The notes under the pieces were generated by a model, which was not told the origin of the DNA, searched no databases, and saw only the letters and a list, made by a program, of their open reading frames with translations. Below, piece after piece: positions 31,077 through 37,633 of a stretch of 45,019 nt of DNA (position 1 is its first letter; each line of letters opens with the position of its first letter). A program made the translations under genes and the position numbers. Origin of the DNA: CAZKKF01 sp964553285 (lineage in GTDB: Bacteria > Patescibacteriota > Minisyncoccia > Phycocordibacterales > Zambryskibacteraceae); contig CAZKKF010000004.1 in assembly GCA_964553285.1 (NCBI GenBank), forward strand, positions 1 to 45,019. The letters are read 5' to 3'.

Positions 31077-33821
31077 CTACTGCTGGGCACTCTGGATAGC
31101 AGAAAACTTTTTGGATATTTCTTCTTCCACTTCCGCTCTCGGTCGTCCGTATTTCAGGGCCGAAAGTTTTTTGATTGCGGATATGTCGGCGGTTTTTTCT
31201 GCAGACCATCTTCTGGTAGTAACATCAAAAGGAGACAGGGGCGACCCCTGCGACAAAAGACGCAAAGCGGCCCGGCCGTTTTCAAGGTTGGCCAGATCTT
31301 CAGCCGCAAAGCTTGGGGCAAACTGCTTGGCAAGGTATTCTGCGTCATCATTGCCCACGCGGAAGGCCACCATGGAACCCACGTTTCCGAAGACCGCATT
31401 CTTTATATCTTCCTCAAGCTGGCTTATAAACTGGTGTGCTACCGTGAGCGAGAGTTTGTACTTCCTGGCTTCCGACAAAATAGTCGAGATGGAGTTGGTC
31501 GTTATGTTTTGGAACTCGTCTATATAAAGATAGAAAGGTTCAATGTCTTCTTTTTTCATATCAACCCTGGAAAGGGCGGCCATCAGTATCTTGCCCACAA
31601 TGATAAGACCGATGAGGTTGGCGTTTATGTCTCCCAATCGCCCCTTGGAAAGGTTCACCAAAAAGATTTTCTTGTTGTCCATAATCTCCCGCAGATTTAT
31701 GGAAGATTTTTCCTGGGTTACTATCGGGCGCATGATGTCGTTTGCAAGAAAGACATCAAACTTGGAGGTAATGTAGGGCACCATGTTTTCAAGCTTGCCC
31801 TCTCCGCCGGCTTTTTCCGCAATCTCTCTCCAAAACTGCACCACGATAGGGTTCTTACAGCGCGAAAGTTTCAACTGCCGGAACTCTTTGTTGGACATCA
31901 CCCTGGAAACGTCCAGCAGTGTGCATCCGGTCTCCGGATCTTCTATGACGAGCATGGTGGCATTGCGAAAATACTGCTCAAACATCGGCCCCATGGACTC
32001 CGGCGTGCCGCCATATAGCTTTTGGAAAATACTGAACAGCTCGTTTACCACAAAAGTTTTTTGCTCTGGCCTGTTTATGTCATATTCAAGCATGTTAAGA
32101 GCCATCGGGCGCTCGGTGTCGGCGGGATCAAAGTAGACCACGTCCTCCATCCTCTCCGGAGGCACGGACGCAAGCACTTCCTGAATGTCAGAGCCGTGCG
32201 GGTCTATCATGCAAATACCCTTGCCGGCCAAAACATCCTGCACCGCCATGTGCTTGATGAGGGTGGATTTTCCGGTACCCGTCTGGCCTATAAAGTACAT
32301 GTGCCTCAGCCTGTCTTCGTCCGCTATTCTTACCTCCTTCTCTACGCCGCTGCCATTATTTACTCCCAAGACAACTCCGGTCGTAGAAAGCCCTGCGGGC
32401 GCCGGCACACGGCGGGACTTCACGGTCTTGAGCTCATGGGACACAGCCAGAGCCTCTGTATGGAAGTGAAAGATGCCGGTAATCTCGGCCAGGTTGAGGG
32501 GCATAATGTCCTCCTTGCCCGGTATGCGAAAAGAAAAAGCGCGAGCAAAGCGCTTGAGGTCTGCGGGCTTTACTCTTTTGAAAGCAAGAGAGTTGCCGCT
32601 TTGATCATTAAACTGCCTCAGGGCCGCTTCCATGTCGGAAAGTATCTGCGAAGACCTGTTCTTGCCCTTGCTTGAAGCCACCAGCCGCAAAGTTACCGGA
32701 GAGACCGGCCGCGAAAGTTTGCGCTCTATGGCTTCCATGGCGCGCTGTGCACCCTGGTCGGCTACCTTGCTCTCCATGGAGTCTTTGCCTTTGTCGTCTT
32801 TCTTTTTTGACGAAGAAAAAGCACCGGATATCTCCCTGAAGACCGTGCCGAGAAAGCCCTTGGGCTTGGGCAATACATCAGACACTTTGCCGCCTTTTTC
32901 CAGGCGCTCCATTTTGTGCCGGTACTCCTTGGTGAAGTTCGCATTTGGCGGCCCCACCAAGACCTGAATGCAGGCCGCCTCCCCCTCGGCTTCAAGCTTG
33001 CTGAAAGCGGCCAGGAGAAGGTTCATGGGGTCGCTGTCAAAGCTCTCATAAAGCCGAAGAGGCAAAGCGGGGTGTCTTTCAAGGGAAGCAGACGAGCACT
33101 CCGTGTATCCCCCTTCCACAAACACGTTGTGGTCGTTTGGCGACAAAGACAGCTCCGCTCCGGGGAAAATAGACCGGCACTGTTTTTCAAAACGATCCGC
33201 CAGAGCCTGAGGCACAGAGGCGTACATGGAAAACATCTCCACTCCCACAGGATTCACAATCTCAAAAACCACATAAGCCCTCTCTTCCGCAAGAGATGCA
33301 TAAAGCTGTTCCATGCTGGATAGAAGCTCTTTGAGTGGCTTGTTCTCGTTTTCTTTCTTGGGCAGGCTTATCTCAAAAACAGTGCGCATGAGAGAGTCGT
33401 ACATGGGGTCTTTTGAAGAAGCCTTGATGACATTACCCTCCCTCACGTACTGGCCCACGAAGCGGTGGAAGTCGTCCCCCAGATGCGGGTTGTTTAGCTT
33501 CTCCACCACGGCAAGGGCGTTCTTTATTCCCTTCTCCCTGGCCAGGGTCACAAGCTCTTCCATCTGCCTGTCGTGCGGCTCGGGCGACAGCTTAAGGACA
33601 ATTCTTTGAACTTCTTCGGGGGTTATCGGTGCGGCCTGATGATTTGCAAACTGCTGTCCGGCGGCAGTGCCGTCTCCTTCCTGCAAACTGGGCAAAGGTG
33701 CGGGTGCGGGCGTCTCTTGTGCGGTTTCAAAATGCCCCTGTGTTTTTTCAAAGACGGCCGTGCTGTCGAGCGGCGCCTGTCCGGCAATGTTTTCTTCCTG
33801 CTGAATTTTCTCACCTGCCAT
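31077..33821 (-). CDS. VirD4/TraG-like type IV coupling ATPase with long N-terminal region
   Basis: A 914-residue cytosolic protein. The C-terminal half (about 480-900) is a VirD4/TraG/HerA-type P-loop ATPase: Walker A GQTGTGKST (512-520), MIDPHG (539-544), and Walker B FYLYIDEFQN near 750, followed by EARKYKLSLTVAHQF. The first ~70 residues are low-complexity and the stretch of about 130-470 has no fold I can name. No membrane segment is visible, unlike classical VirD4. It may drive DNA or protein export, or type IV pilus-linked uptake; no relaxase or mating genes are nearby. TATAAT (33835-33830, minus) lies 8 nt before the ATG. Confidence 0.8.
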   Translation of the reverse strand: MAGEKIQQEENIAGQAPLDSTAVFEKTQGHFETAQETPAPAPLPSLQEGDGTAAGQQFANHQAAPITPEEVQRIVLKLSPEPHDRQMEELVTLAREKGIKNALAVVEKLNNPHLGDDFHRFVGQYVREGNVIKASSKDPMYDSLMRTVFEISLPKKENENKPLKELLSSMEQLYASLAEERAYVVFEIVNPVGVEMFSMYASVPQALADRFEKQCRSIFPGAELSLSPNDHNVFVEGGYTECSSASLERHPALPLRLYESFDSDPMNLLLAAFSKLEAEGEAACIQVLVGPPNANFTKEYRHKMERLEKGGKVSDVLPKPKGFLGTVFREISGAFSSSKKKDDKGKDSMESKVADQGAQRAMEAIERKLSRPVSPVTLRLVASSKGKNRSSQILSDMEAALRQFNDQSGNSLAFKRVKPADLKRFARAFSFRIPGKEDIMPLNLAEITGIFHFHTEALAVSHELKTVKSRRVPAPAGLSTTGVVLGVNNGSGVEKEVRIADEDRLRHMYFIGQTGTGKSTLIKHMAVQDVLAGKGICMIDPHGSDIQEVLASVPPERMEDVVYFDPADTERPMALNMLEYDINRPEQKTFVVNELFSIFQKLYGGTPESMGPMFEQYFRNATMLVIEDPETGCTLLDVSRVMSNKEFRQLKLSRCKNPIVVQFWREIAEKAGGEGKLENMVPYITSKFDVFLANDIMRPIVTQEKSSINLREIMDNKKIFLVNLSKGRLGDINANLIGLIIVGKILMAALSRVDMKKEDIEPFYLYIDEFQNITTNSISTILSEARKYKLSLTVAHQFISQLEEDIKNAVFGNVGSMVAFRVGNDDAEYLAKQFAPSFAAEDLANLENGRAALRLLSQGSPLSPFDVTTRRWSAEKTADISAIKKLSALKYGRPRAEVEEEISKKFSAIQSAQQ

Positions 33822-33921
33822 TTGAGAGCATTATACCCTGGTTTCTTTCTGCAAACCCTGAAGTTTTCCCCTATTCAGTGTTTTGTCACCATCTTTGCCT
33901 ACATAAAACCCATCCCAATCC

Positions 33922-33976
33922 ACTCCAAGGTCTCACCTTGGAGTTATCCACAGGCTTTCATCCCAAGGTGAGACCT
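33922..33976. repeat. Nested inverted repeats around a DnaA-box-like motif
   Basis: ACTCCAAGGT and ACCTTGGAGT (33922-33931 and 33935-33944) form a 10-bp-arm hairpin with a 3-nt loop. A 14-bp arm inside it (33928-33941) has a perfect reverse complement at 33963-33976. The spacer between those two carries TTATCCACA (33944-33952), the DnaA-box consensus. The region is upstream of the 34084 cassette gene. Confidence 0.7.
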
Positions 33977-34009
33977 CCGGATGGAGCTGTTTTTGAATCA
34001 ATTTTCTAC

Positions 34010-34038
34010 TTGACTTCTCCACCCAACTATGATACAAT
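34010..34038 (+). promoter_or_regulatory. Full sigma70-type promoter of the lipoprotein cassette gene
   Basis: TTGACT (34010-34015) and TACAAT (34033-34038) with a 17-bp spacer. Leader length to the ATG at 34084 is about 39 nt. Confidence 0.75.
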
Positions 34039-34062
34039 GGGGGTAGGAGTGTAGATACCATG

Positions 34063-34077
34063 TCCTTTCTCAAGGAG
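34063..34077 (+). promoter_or_regulatory. Shine-Dalgarno site within a small hairpin
   Basis: AAGGAG (34072-34077) lies 6 nt before the ATG at 34084, and TCCTT (34063-34067) can pair with its AAGGA across a 4-nt loop. It decides the start against the in-frame ATG at 34060. Confidence 0.55.
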
Positions 34078-34083
34078 CAGACC

Positions 34084-34470
34084 ATGCGCCACATCAGGTT
34101 GTTTGTCCCCGTCCTGCTCGTCTTCAGCCTCGCCGGCTGCGACCAGTTCTTCGAACTGGACTACGAAGTAGTATTGGCCAACCGGAGTCCCGGAACGGTC
34201 ATCTTCAACTTCGCCGGCAATGAGCGGTTCGAAGTGGCTGGGAACACCACCGTTCGCAAGAGCGTTAGTCTTCCCACTGCGTCCCGTAATTCAACGGGTC
34301 CGCAGAGTCCTTCGATCAGCCGCCCGGTGTCTGCCAACACGGCAGACGGCAGGATCACCAGGACGACAGAGTGCCAGTTCCAGCGCCGCCAGATCACCAC
34401 CGTCGAGGTGGAACCCGGCTGGGACAACAGCGGCGGACACATCTACTGCCGCATGAGCTGGGATTGGTAA
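34084..34470 (+). CDS. Single-gene cassette: small lipoprotein of unknown function
   Basis: A 128-residue exported protein with a lipoprotein signal: basic MRHIR, a hydrophobic stretch, and the lipobox LAGC with Cys19. The mature part is Ser/Thr/Arg-rich, with two further cysteines, and ends IYCRMSWDW. No family was recognised. All six Ile codons are ATC, as in the 30671 gene, which neighbours rarely use. It has its own promoter, leader, Shine-Dalgarno site and terminator. Confidence 0.72.
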   Translation: MRHIRLFVPVLLVFSLAGCDQFFELDYEVVLANRSPGTVIFNFAGNERFEVAGNTTVRKSVSLPTASRNSTGPQSPSISRPVSANTADGRITRTTECQFQRRQITTVEVEPGWDNSGGHIYCRMSWDW

Positions 34471-34480
34471 GTTCTTTCAA

Positions 34481-34522
34481 GCACCCCCGTAGGCTTCCGG
34501 CCTCTCGGGGGTGTTGTTCATT
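34481..34522 (+). terminator. Terminator of the lipoprotein cassette gene
   Basis: CACCCCCG (34482-34489) pairs with CGGGGGTG (34506-34513), with a smaller inner stem in the loop, followed by TTGTTCATTTCT. Confidence 0.8.
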
Positions 34523-34529
34523 TCTGTAT

Positions 34530-34820
34530 TTATATTTTCGCACCCTCTTTTCTCAAAAGTTTTATCTTTGTCTCCTCTCCACCGCGGTTGTAGTGCCCGG
34601 CCCTGCCATCGCTTCTTATTACCCTATGGCAAGGGATGTTTTTATCAAAATTGTTTTTCATCAGGCTCCCGACAGCTCTCCCTGCCCCGGGAAAACCGGC
34701 GAGCCTAGCTACCTCGCCATAAGATAGCGTCTCTCCTTTTGGTATCCCCGCCGCCACCACCTTACTCACTGATTTCGCAAACAGGGTTTCTTTCTTGGTT
34801 GCTTTTTTGTTTATTACCAT
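34530..34820 (-). CDS. MGMT/Ogt-type O6-alkylguanine DNA methyltransferase domain protein
   Basis: The 96-residue protein is a stand-alone MGMT DNA-binding/catalytic domain. The pattern GETLSYGEVARLAG, then the active-site PCHRV with the acceptor Cys, then GHYNRGGEETKIKLLRKEG is clear. Because the Cys is kept, it should transfer alkyl groups rather than be an alkyltransferase-like (ATL) decoy; the N-terminal domain of larger Ogt is missing. The ATG at 34820 follows TATCAT by 6 nt; the frame is open to 34850. Confidence 0.88.
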   Translation of the reverse strand: MVINKKATKKETLFAKSVSKVVAAGIPKGETLSYGEVARLAGFPGAGRAVGSLMKNNFDKNIPCHRVIRSDGRAGHYNRGGEETKIKLLRKEGAKI

Positions 34821-34826
34821 TTGTCC

Positions 34827-34832
34827 ATGATA
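34827..34832 (-). promoter_or_regulatory. -10 element of the MGMT-type gene (leaderless arrangement)
   Basis: On the minus strand TATCAT ends 6 nt before the ATG. A second candidate, TATAAT (34847-34842), would give a leader of about 15 nt. Confidence 0.45.
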
Positions 34833-34872
34833 ACTGGAATTATATACCAAAATTTATCTATCAATCCTCATC

Positions 34873-34901
34873 TTGAAAAAGACCTCAAAAAGCTATATTA
34901 T
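34873..34901 (+). promoter_or_regulatory. Promoter of tRNA-Glu
   Basis: TTGAAA (34873-34878) and TATTAT (34896-34901) with a 17-bp spacer, ending about 22 nt before the tRNA. Confidence 0.6.
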
Positions 34902-34923
34902 TTCCCCGTTCAGCCATACACAA

Positions 34924-34998
34924 GGCCCTATCGTCTAACGGTTAGGACATCGCCTTCTCAAGGCGGTAATCAGGGTTCGATTCCCTGTAGGGTCACCA
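34924..34998 (+). tRNA. tRNA-Glu, anticodon CUC
   Basis: A 75-nt cloverleaf. The acceptor GGCCCTA pairs with TAGGGTC (one G-U), with discriminator A and an encoded CCA. The anticodon stem is CGCC/GGCG with loop TTCTCAA, giving anticodon CTC, read as CUC (codon GAG). The T arm CAGGGTTCGATTCCCTG has the usual GTTCGAT. Gene encodes its own CCA end. Confidence 0.95.
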
Positions 34999-35040
34999 AT
35001 TAGAGTGTCAATTCAAGCACTCGACGAGAAGGGTGAAAAA

Positions 35041-35046
35041 TATTAT
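35041..35046 (+). promoter_or_regulatory. -10 element of the 35053 gene (leaderless arrangement)
   Basis: TATTAT ends 6 nt before the ATG at 35053, in an AT-rich stretch, so the match is weaker evidence than elsewhere. Confidence 0.4.
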
Positions 35047-35052
35047 TAATTT

Positions 35053-35520
35053 ATGATAAAACATAATTGCATGAAAAACAATTGGTTAAAAGTAGCAGTC
35101 TTTTTTGTTTTAGTGTTGCTTATTTTTTTGTACATTATTCAAAAAAATAAAAATGCACTCGAACTTGCGTGGGCAAACGAACCAGATCAATACGTGGTTT
35201 ACACGTATCAGATAGGAGGTGCTGGAATTAGACAATTTCAATCTTCAGCAAATTACGTTACAGAACATGGATATTTAAACCCTATAGAAAAATATTCACA
35301 AGTTTCTTTTAATTCCCCTGCAGATTTGATGTGGGTTGATTGTGCTGACGGTTATATTGTTACAAGCTGTAGTTCCAATGATTCTCAAACTAGCTTTAAT
35401 TCTTACAATAACATAAATATGTGTGGCCTATTGATAGACGAAAAACCGAAATCATCAATTCAATATACTTGTACAAAATCAAATCTTAGTCCGCCTGAAG
35501 GATATAAATTAAATAAGTAG
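35053..35520 (+). CDS. AT-rich island gene: membrane-anchored extracytoplasmic protein of unknown function
   Basis: A 155-residue protein with a short basic N-terminus, one membrane segment (about residues 14-30) and a soluble outer part with four cysteines (CADGYIVTSC, MCGLL, YTCTK) that could form disulfides, Asn/Ser/Tyr-rich. G+C is about 32% by hand count over 35101-35520, far below the rest of the window. It lies 54 bp after tRNA-Glu. No family was recognised; the composition and place suggest recent transfer. The second Met (codon 7) is an alternative start. Confidence 0.7.
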   Translation: MIKHNCMKNNWLKVAVFFVLVLLIFLYIIQKNKNALELAWANEPDQYVVYTYQIGGAGIRQFQSSANYVTEHGYLNPIEKYSQVSFNSPADLMWVDCADGYIVTSCSSNDSQTSFNSYNNINMCGLLIDEKPKSSIQYTCTKSNLSPPEGYKLNK

Positions 35521-35540
35521 TCTCATATACTAAAGAATCA

Positions 35541-35561
35541 GATATTTGTATTCCAAATATC
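35541..35561. repeat. AT-rich perfect inverted repeat
   Basis: GATATTTG and CAAATATC form 8-bp arms around a 5-nt loop, 20 bp after the island gene. It could be a weak terminator, although no T-run follows, or a protein-binding site. The rest of 35521-35660 holds nothing else recognised. Confidence 0.45.
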
Positions 35562-35660
35562 ATCTATACTAATATCTTGTATTCTCTTAAATTCATATTC
35601 TCCGCTTTTATAGAGGAAAAGCCTAAATTGCCCATTTAAGCAAGATCGATATGGGGCTGT

Positions 35661-35666
35661 TATAAT
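35661..35666 (+). promoter_or_regulatory. -10 element of the YdeI-type gene
   Basis: TATAAT lies 10 nt before the ATG at 35677, implying a leader of about 3-4 nt. Confidence 0.5.
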
Positions 35667-35676
35667 ATCCGTTAAT

Positions 35677-35922
35677 ATGTCGAAAATGCTTAATGGGGTG
35701 GTGCACCAAGTGCCAAAGGATTTGCGGGAAGCTGTTTCTTCTAAGAAAAAGCTTGTTGATATATGGAACACCCTCACTCCCCTAGCCCGCAACGGATGGA
35801 TCTGCTGGGTGATTTTTGTCAAAAAACCGGAGACACGAGCACATCACATCAAGAGACTCCGTGAAGAAATAATGGGAGGCAAGCGCCGACCCTGTTGCTG
35901 GTCCGGTTGTCCCCATAGATAA
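35677..35922 (+). CDS. YdeI/OmpD-associated family protein (short form)
   Basis: The 81-residue protein matches the C-terminal part of the YdeI/OmpD-associated (bacteriocin-protection-like) family. It has the VPKDLREAVSSKKKLVDIWNTLTPLARN segment, WICWV, the KPETRAHHIKRL helix and the terminal KRRPCCWSGCPHR. Full-length family members are about 150-190 residues, with an N-terminal DUF1905-like part that is missing here. The function is unknown in detail; it is probably cytosolic. The second Met (codon 4) is a possible start. Confidence 0.8.
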   Translation: MSKMLNGVVHQVPKDLREAVSSKKKLVDIWNTLTPLARNGWICWVIFVKKPETRAHHIKRLREEIMGGKRRPCCWSGCPHR

Positions 35923-35960
35923 AAACTTTCAAGGAAAACTAAAGTGGTTTGTAAGTGTGC

Positions 35961-35966
35961 TATCAT
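35961..35966 (+). promoter_or_regulatory. Extended -10 element of the 35974 gene (leaderless arrangement)
   Basis: TATCAT preceded by TGC (extended -10) ends 7 nt before the ATG at 35974. Confidence 0.5.
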
Positions 35967-35973
35967 TTTCCCG

Positions 35974-36297
35974 ATGCGTATGAAGATAAATAAGGAATGG
36001 AAAGCTATTGCTGTCATGGTGGCGGCGCTTGCCATCATATTTACTCTTTTTTCTATCTACCACGGTGAAGACACTCGCGGCATGACCATTGAGCAATATA
36101 TTAGAGAAAACATCTCCACCCTCTCCCCCAAAAAGGAAGTACTGGGTGGAAAGTTTTATGTCATCAGCCTAAGGGTTGCAGACGGAAGCGGCACGGTGGT
36201 CTACGAAGACGGACACATAGGCCTTAGAGCAAACTTCACTTACGAAATAGACAAGCGAGAAAGGCCGCGCGTAACAAGCTTTGTTATTGTGGAATAA
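35974..36297 (+). CDS. Small membrane-anchored protein of unknown function
   Basis: The 107-residue protein has a basic N-terminus, a membrane segment (about residues 10-28) and an outer domain predicted to be mostly beta (KFYVISLRVADGSGTVVYEDGHIGL, then FTYEIDKRERPRVTSFVIV). I do not recognise a named family. The start is set by the -10 box; an upstream in-frame GTG/ATG region would lie inside the promoter. It converges on murF with only 4 bp between the stops and shares no visible terminator. Confidence 0.65.
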   Translation: MRMKINKEWKAIAVMVAALAIIFTLFSIYHGEDTRGMTIEQYIRENISTLSPKKEVLGGKFYVISLRVADGSGTVVYEDGHIGLRANFTYEIDKRERPRVTSFVIVE

Positions 36298-36301
36298 GTT
36301 T

Positions 36302-37603
36302 TTATCTCCTGCTCCACTCATCATCCTGCCTGACCAAAAGCATTGAGGCTTTTTCCGGCTCTGCCATTATTTCTTTTACCACTCTCTCCATCCTCACACC
36401 CTGAGAGCCTTTTACCAAAACCAGGTCGCCGGGCTTTAGCATCAATTCAAGCTCCTTGCCCGCTTTTTGTGAATCTTCGTATTGAAATATATTTTTTTCC
36501 GAAAGGCCGGCGTTTAGAGCCCCTTCGGCAAAGCCTCTGGCTCTCACTCCCACCGTTACCAAAATATCAGCTACTTTGCCCGCCTCTTCTCCCAGCCTCT
36601 TGTGCTCGTCCACGGAGTACTTTCCAAGCTCAAGCATGTCTCCAAGCACCAGTATCACCCTCTTTGCAAAAGGCATGGCTTTTACGCTCTCCATAGCTTC
36701 TTCAAGAGCGAGGGGTGAGGAGTTATAAGAATCATCCACCAGAGTTGCCTGCTTCAGAGCGGGAATGATGCGCATCCTGCCCGGAGGAGGCACGAGGTCT
36801 GACAGGCCTTTTGCGGCCTCTCCTAGTGCAACGCCGGCCGCACTTGCCGCAGCAAGTGCGGCCGAACCCAAATACATAATCTGCCCGCCGCAAGTGCCGG
36901 ACACGCCTATCTGCACCTTTTCGCCACCCGCATCCACCTCCATGGATACTCCGGTAGGATATTCAAAATCACCCTCTATGCGCGAGACTATCTCGTATCC
37001 AAAAGCCGAGAAGTCAGCCGGATTTTCCGCGCCAAAACTTATCTTCTTGCCGGCCCACTTTTCGGCCGCCTGCACCACTTCTTCATCGTCTTTGTTGTAG
37101 ACCAAAACTCCGTCTTCCTTGAGCGAGTCTATGAGAAAAGCTTTTTCCCTGTAGACCTCTTCTGGAGAAGAAAAGAACTCCACATGCACAGGCACCTTGG
37201 AAAAAGCCGTGAATACCGCTATGTCGGAAGTGAGCCACGAGGAGAGGCTCTCTATATCTCCCGGCCTGTCGGCACCCACCTCAAGTACCAGCCACTCCGG
37301 ATATTCACTTCTCCCCAGCACGAGTTTTACTCCGCGCCAGATGTTTGCAAGCCAGAGCACCGGATCATTCCAGGCATTGGGGCAGCCGAGTATGGTGAGG
37401 GGCACTCCTATCTCGCTGTTAAAACTCTTTTCGCTTTTGCGTACGGACACAGAAGACGAAAGAGCGGCATATATGGCATCCTTGGTACTGGTCTTGCCCA
37501 CCGAGCCGGTAACGGCGATAACCTTGGGTTTGTACTTGGCAAGAGTCCGCTTAGACAAAAACGTAAGAATATGGATAACTGCCTTTTTTGATATTTGTTT
37601 CAT
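36302..37603 (-). CDS. murF: MurF-like Mur ligase lacking the N-terminal UDP-binding domain
   Basis: The 433-residue Mur ligase adds D-Ala-D-Ala to UDP-MurNAc-tripeptide, by family. The ATP loop TGSVGKTSTK is at residues 32-41, whereas in E. coli MurF it lies past residue 100, so the first domain that holds the UDP group is largely absent. NSEIGVPLTIL and EVGADRPGDI are the next motifs, but a segment of about 30 residues, partly hydrophobic (LWLANIWRGVKLVLG), is inserted between them. DDSYNSSPLALEEA and LVLGDMLELG are the typical C-terminal motifs. It is the last gene of the minus-strand dcw unit. Confidence 0.88.
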   Translation of the reverse strand: MKQISKKAVIHILTFLSKRTLAKYKPKVIAVTGSVGKTSTKDAIYAALSSSVSVRKSEKSFNSEIGVPLTILGCPNAWNDPVLWLANIWRGVKLVLGRSEYPEWLVLEVGADRPGDIESLSSWLTSDIAVFTAFSKVPVHVEFFSSPEEVYREKAFLIDSLKEDGVLVYNKDDEEVVQAAEKWAGKKISFGAENPADFSAFGYEIVSRIEGDFEYPTGVSMEVDAGGEKVQIGVSGTCGGQIMYLGSAALAAASAAGVALGEAAKGLSDLVPPPGRMRIIPALKQATLVDDSYNSSPLALEEAMESVKAMPFAKRVILVLGDMLELGKYSVDEHKRLGEEAGKVADILVTVGVRARGFAEGALNAGLSEKNIFQYEDSQKAGKELELMLKPGDLVLVKGSQGVRMERVVKEIMAEPEKASMLLVRQDDEWSRR

Positions 37604-37633
37604 CTTTTTTGTTTTGCGTGCAGCTGATTTGCC

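Noticed and set aside
35538..35822. A 94-residue ORF on the minus strand over the YdeI-type gene
   Set aside because: It overlaps most of a gene with a clear family match on the other strand and has no support of its own.
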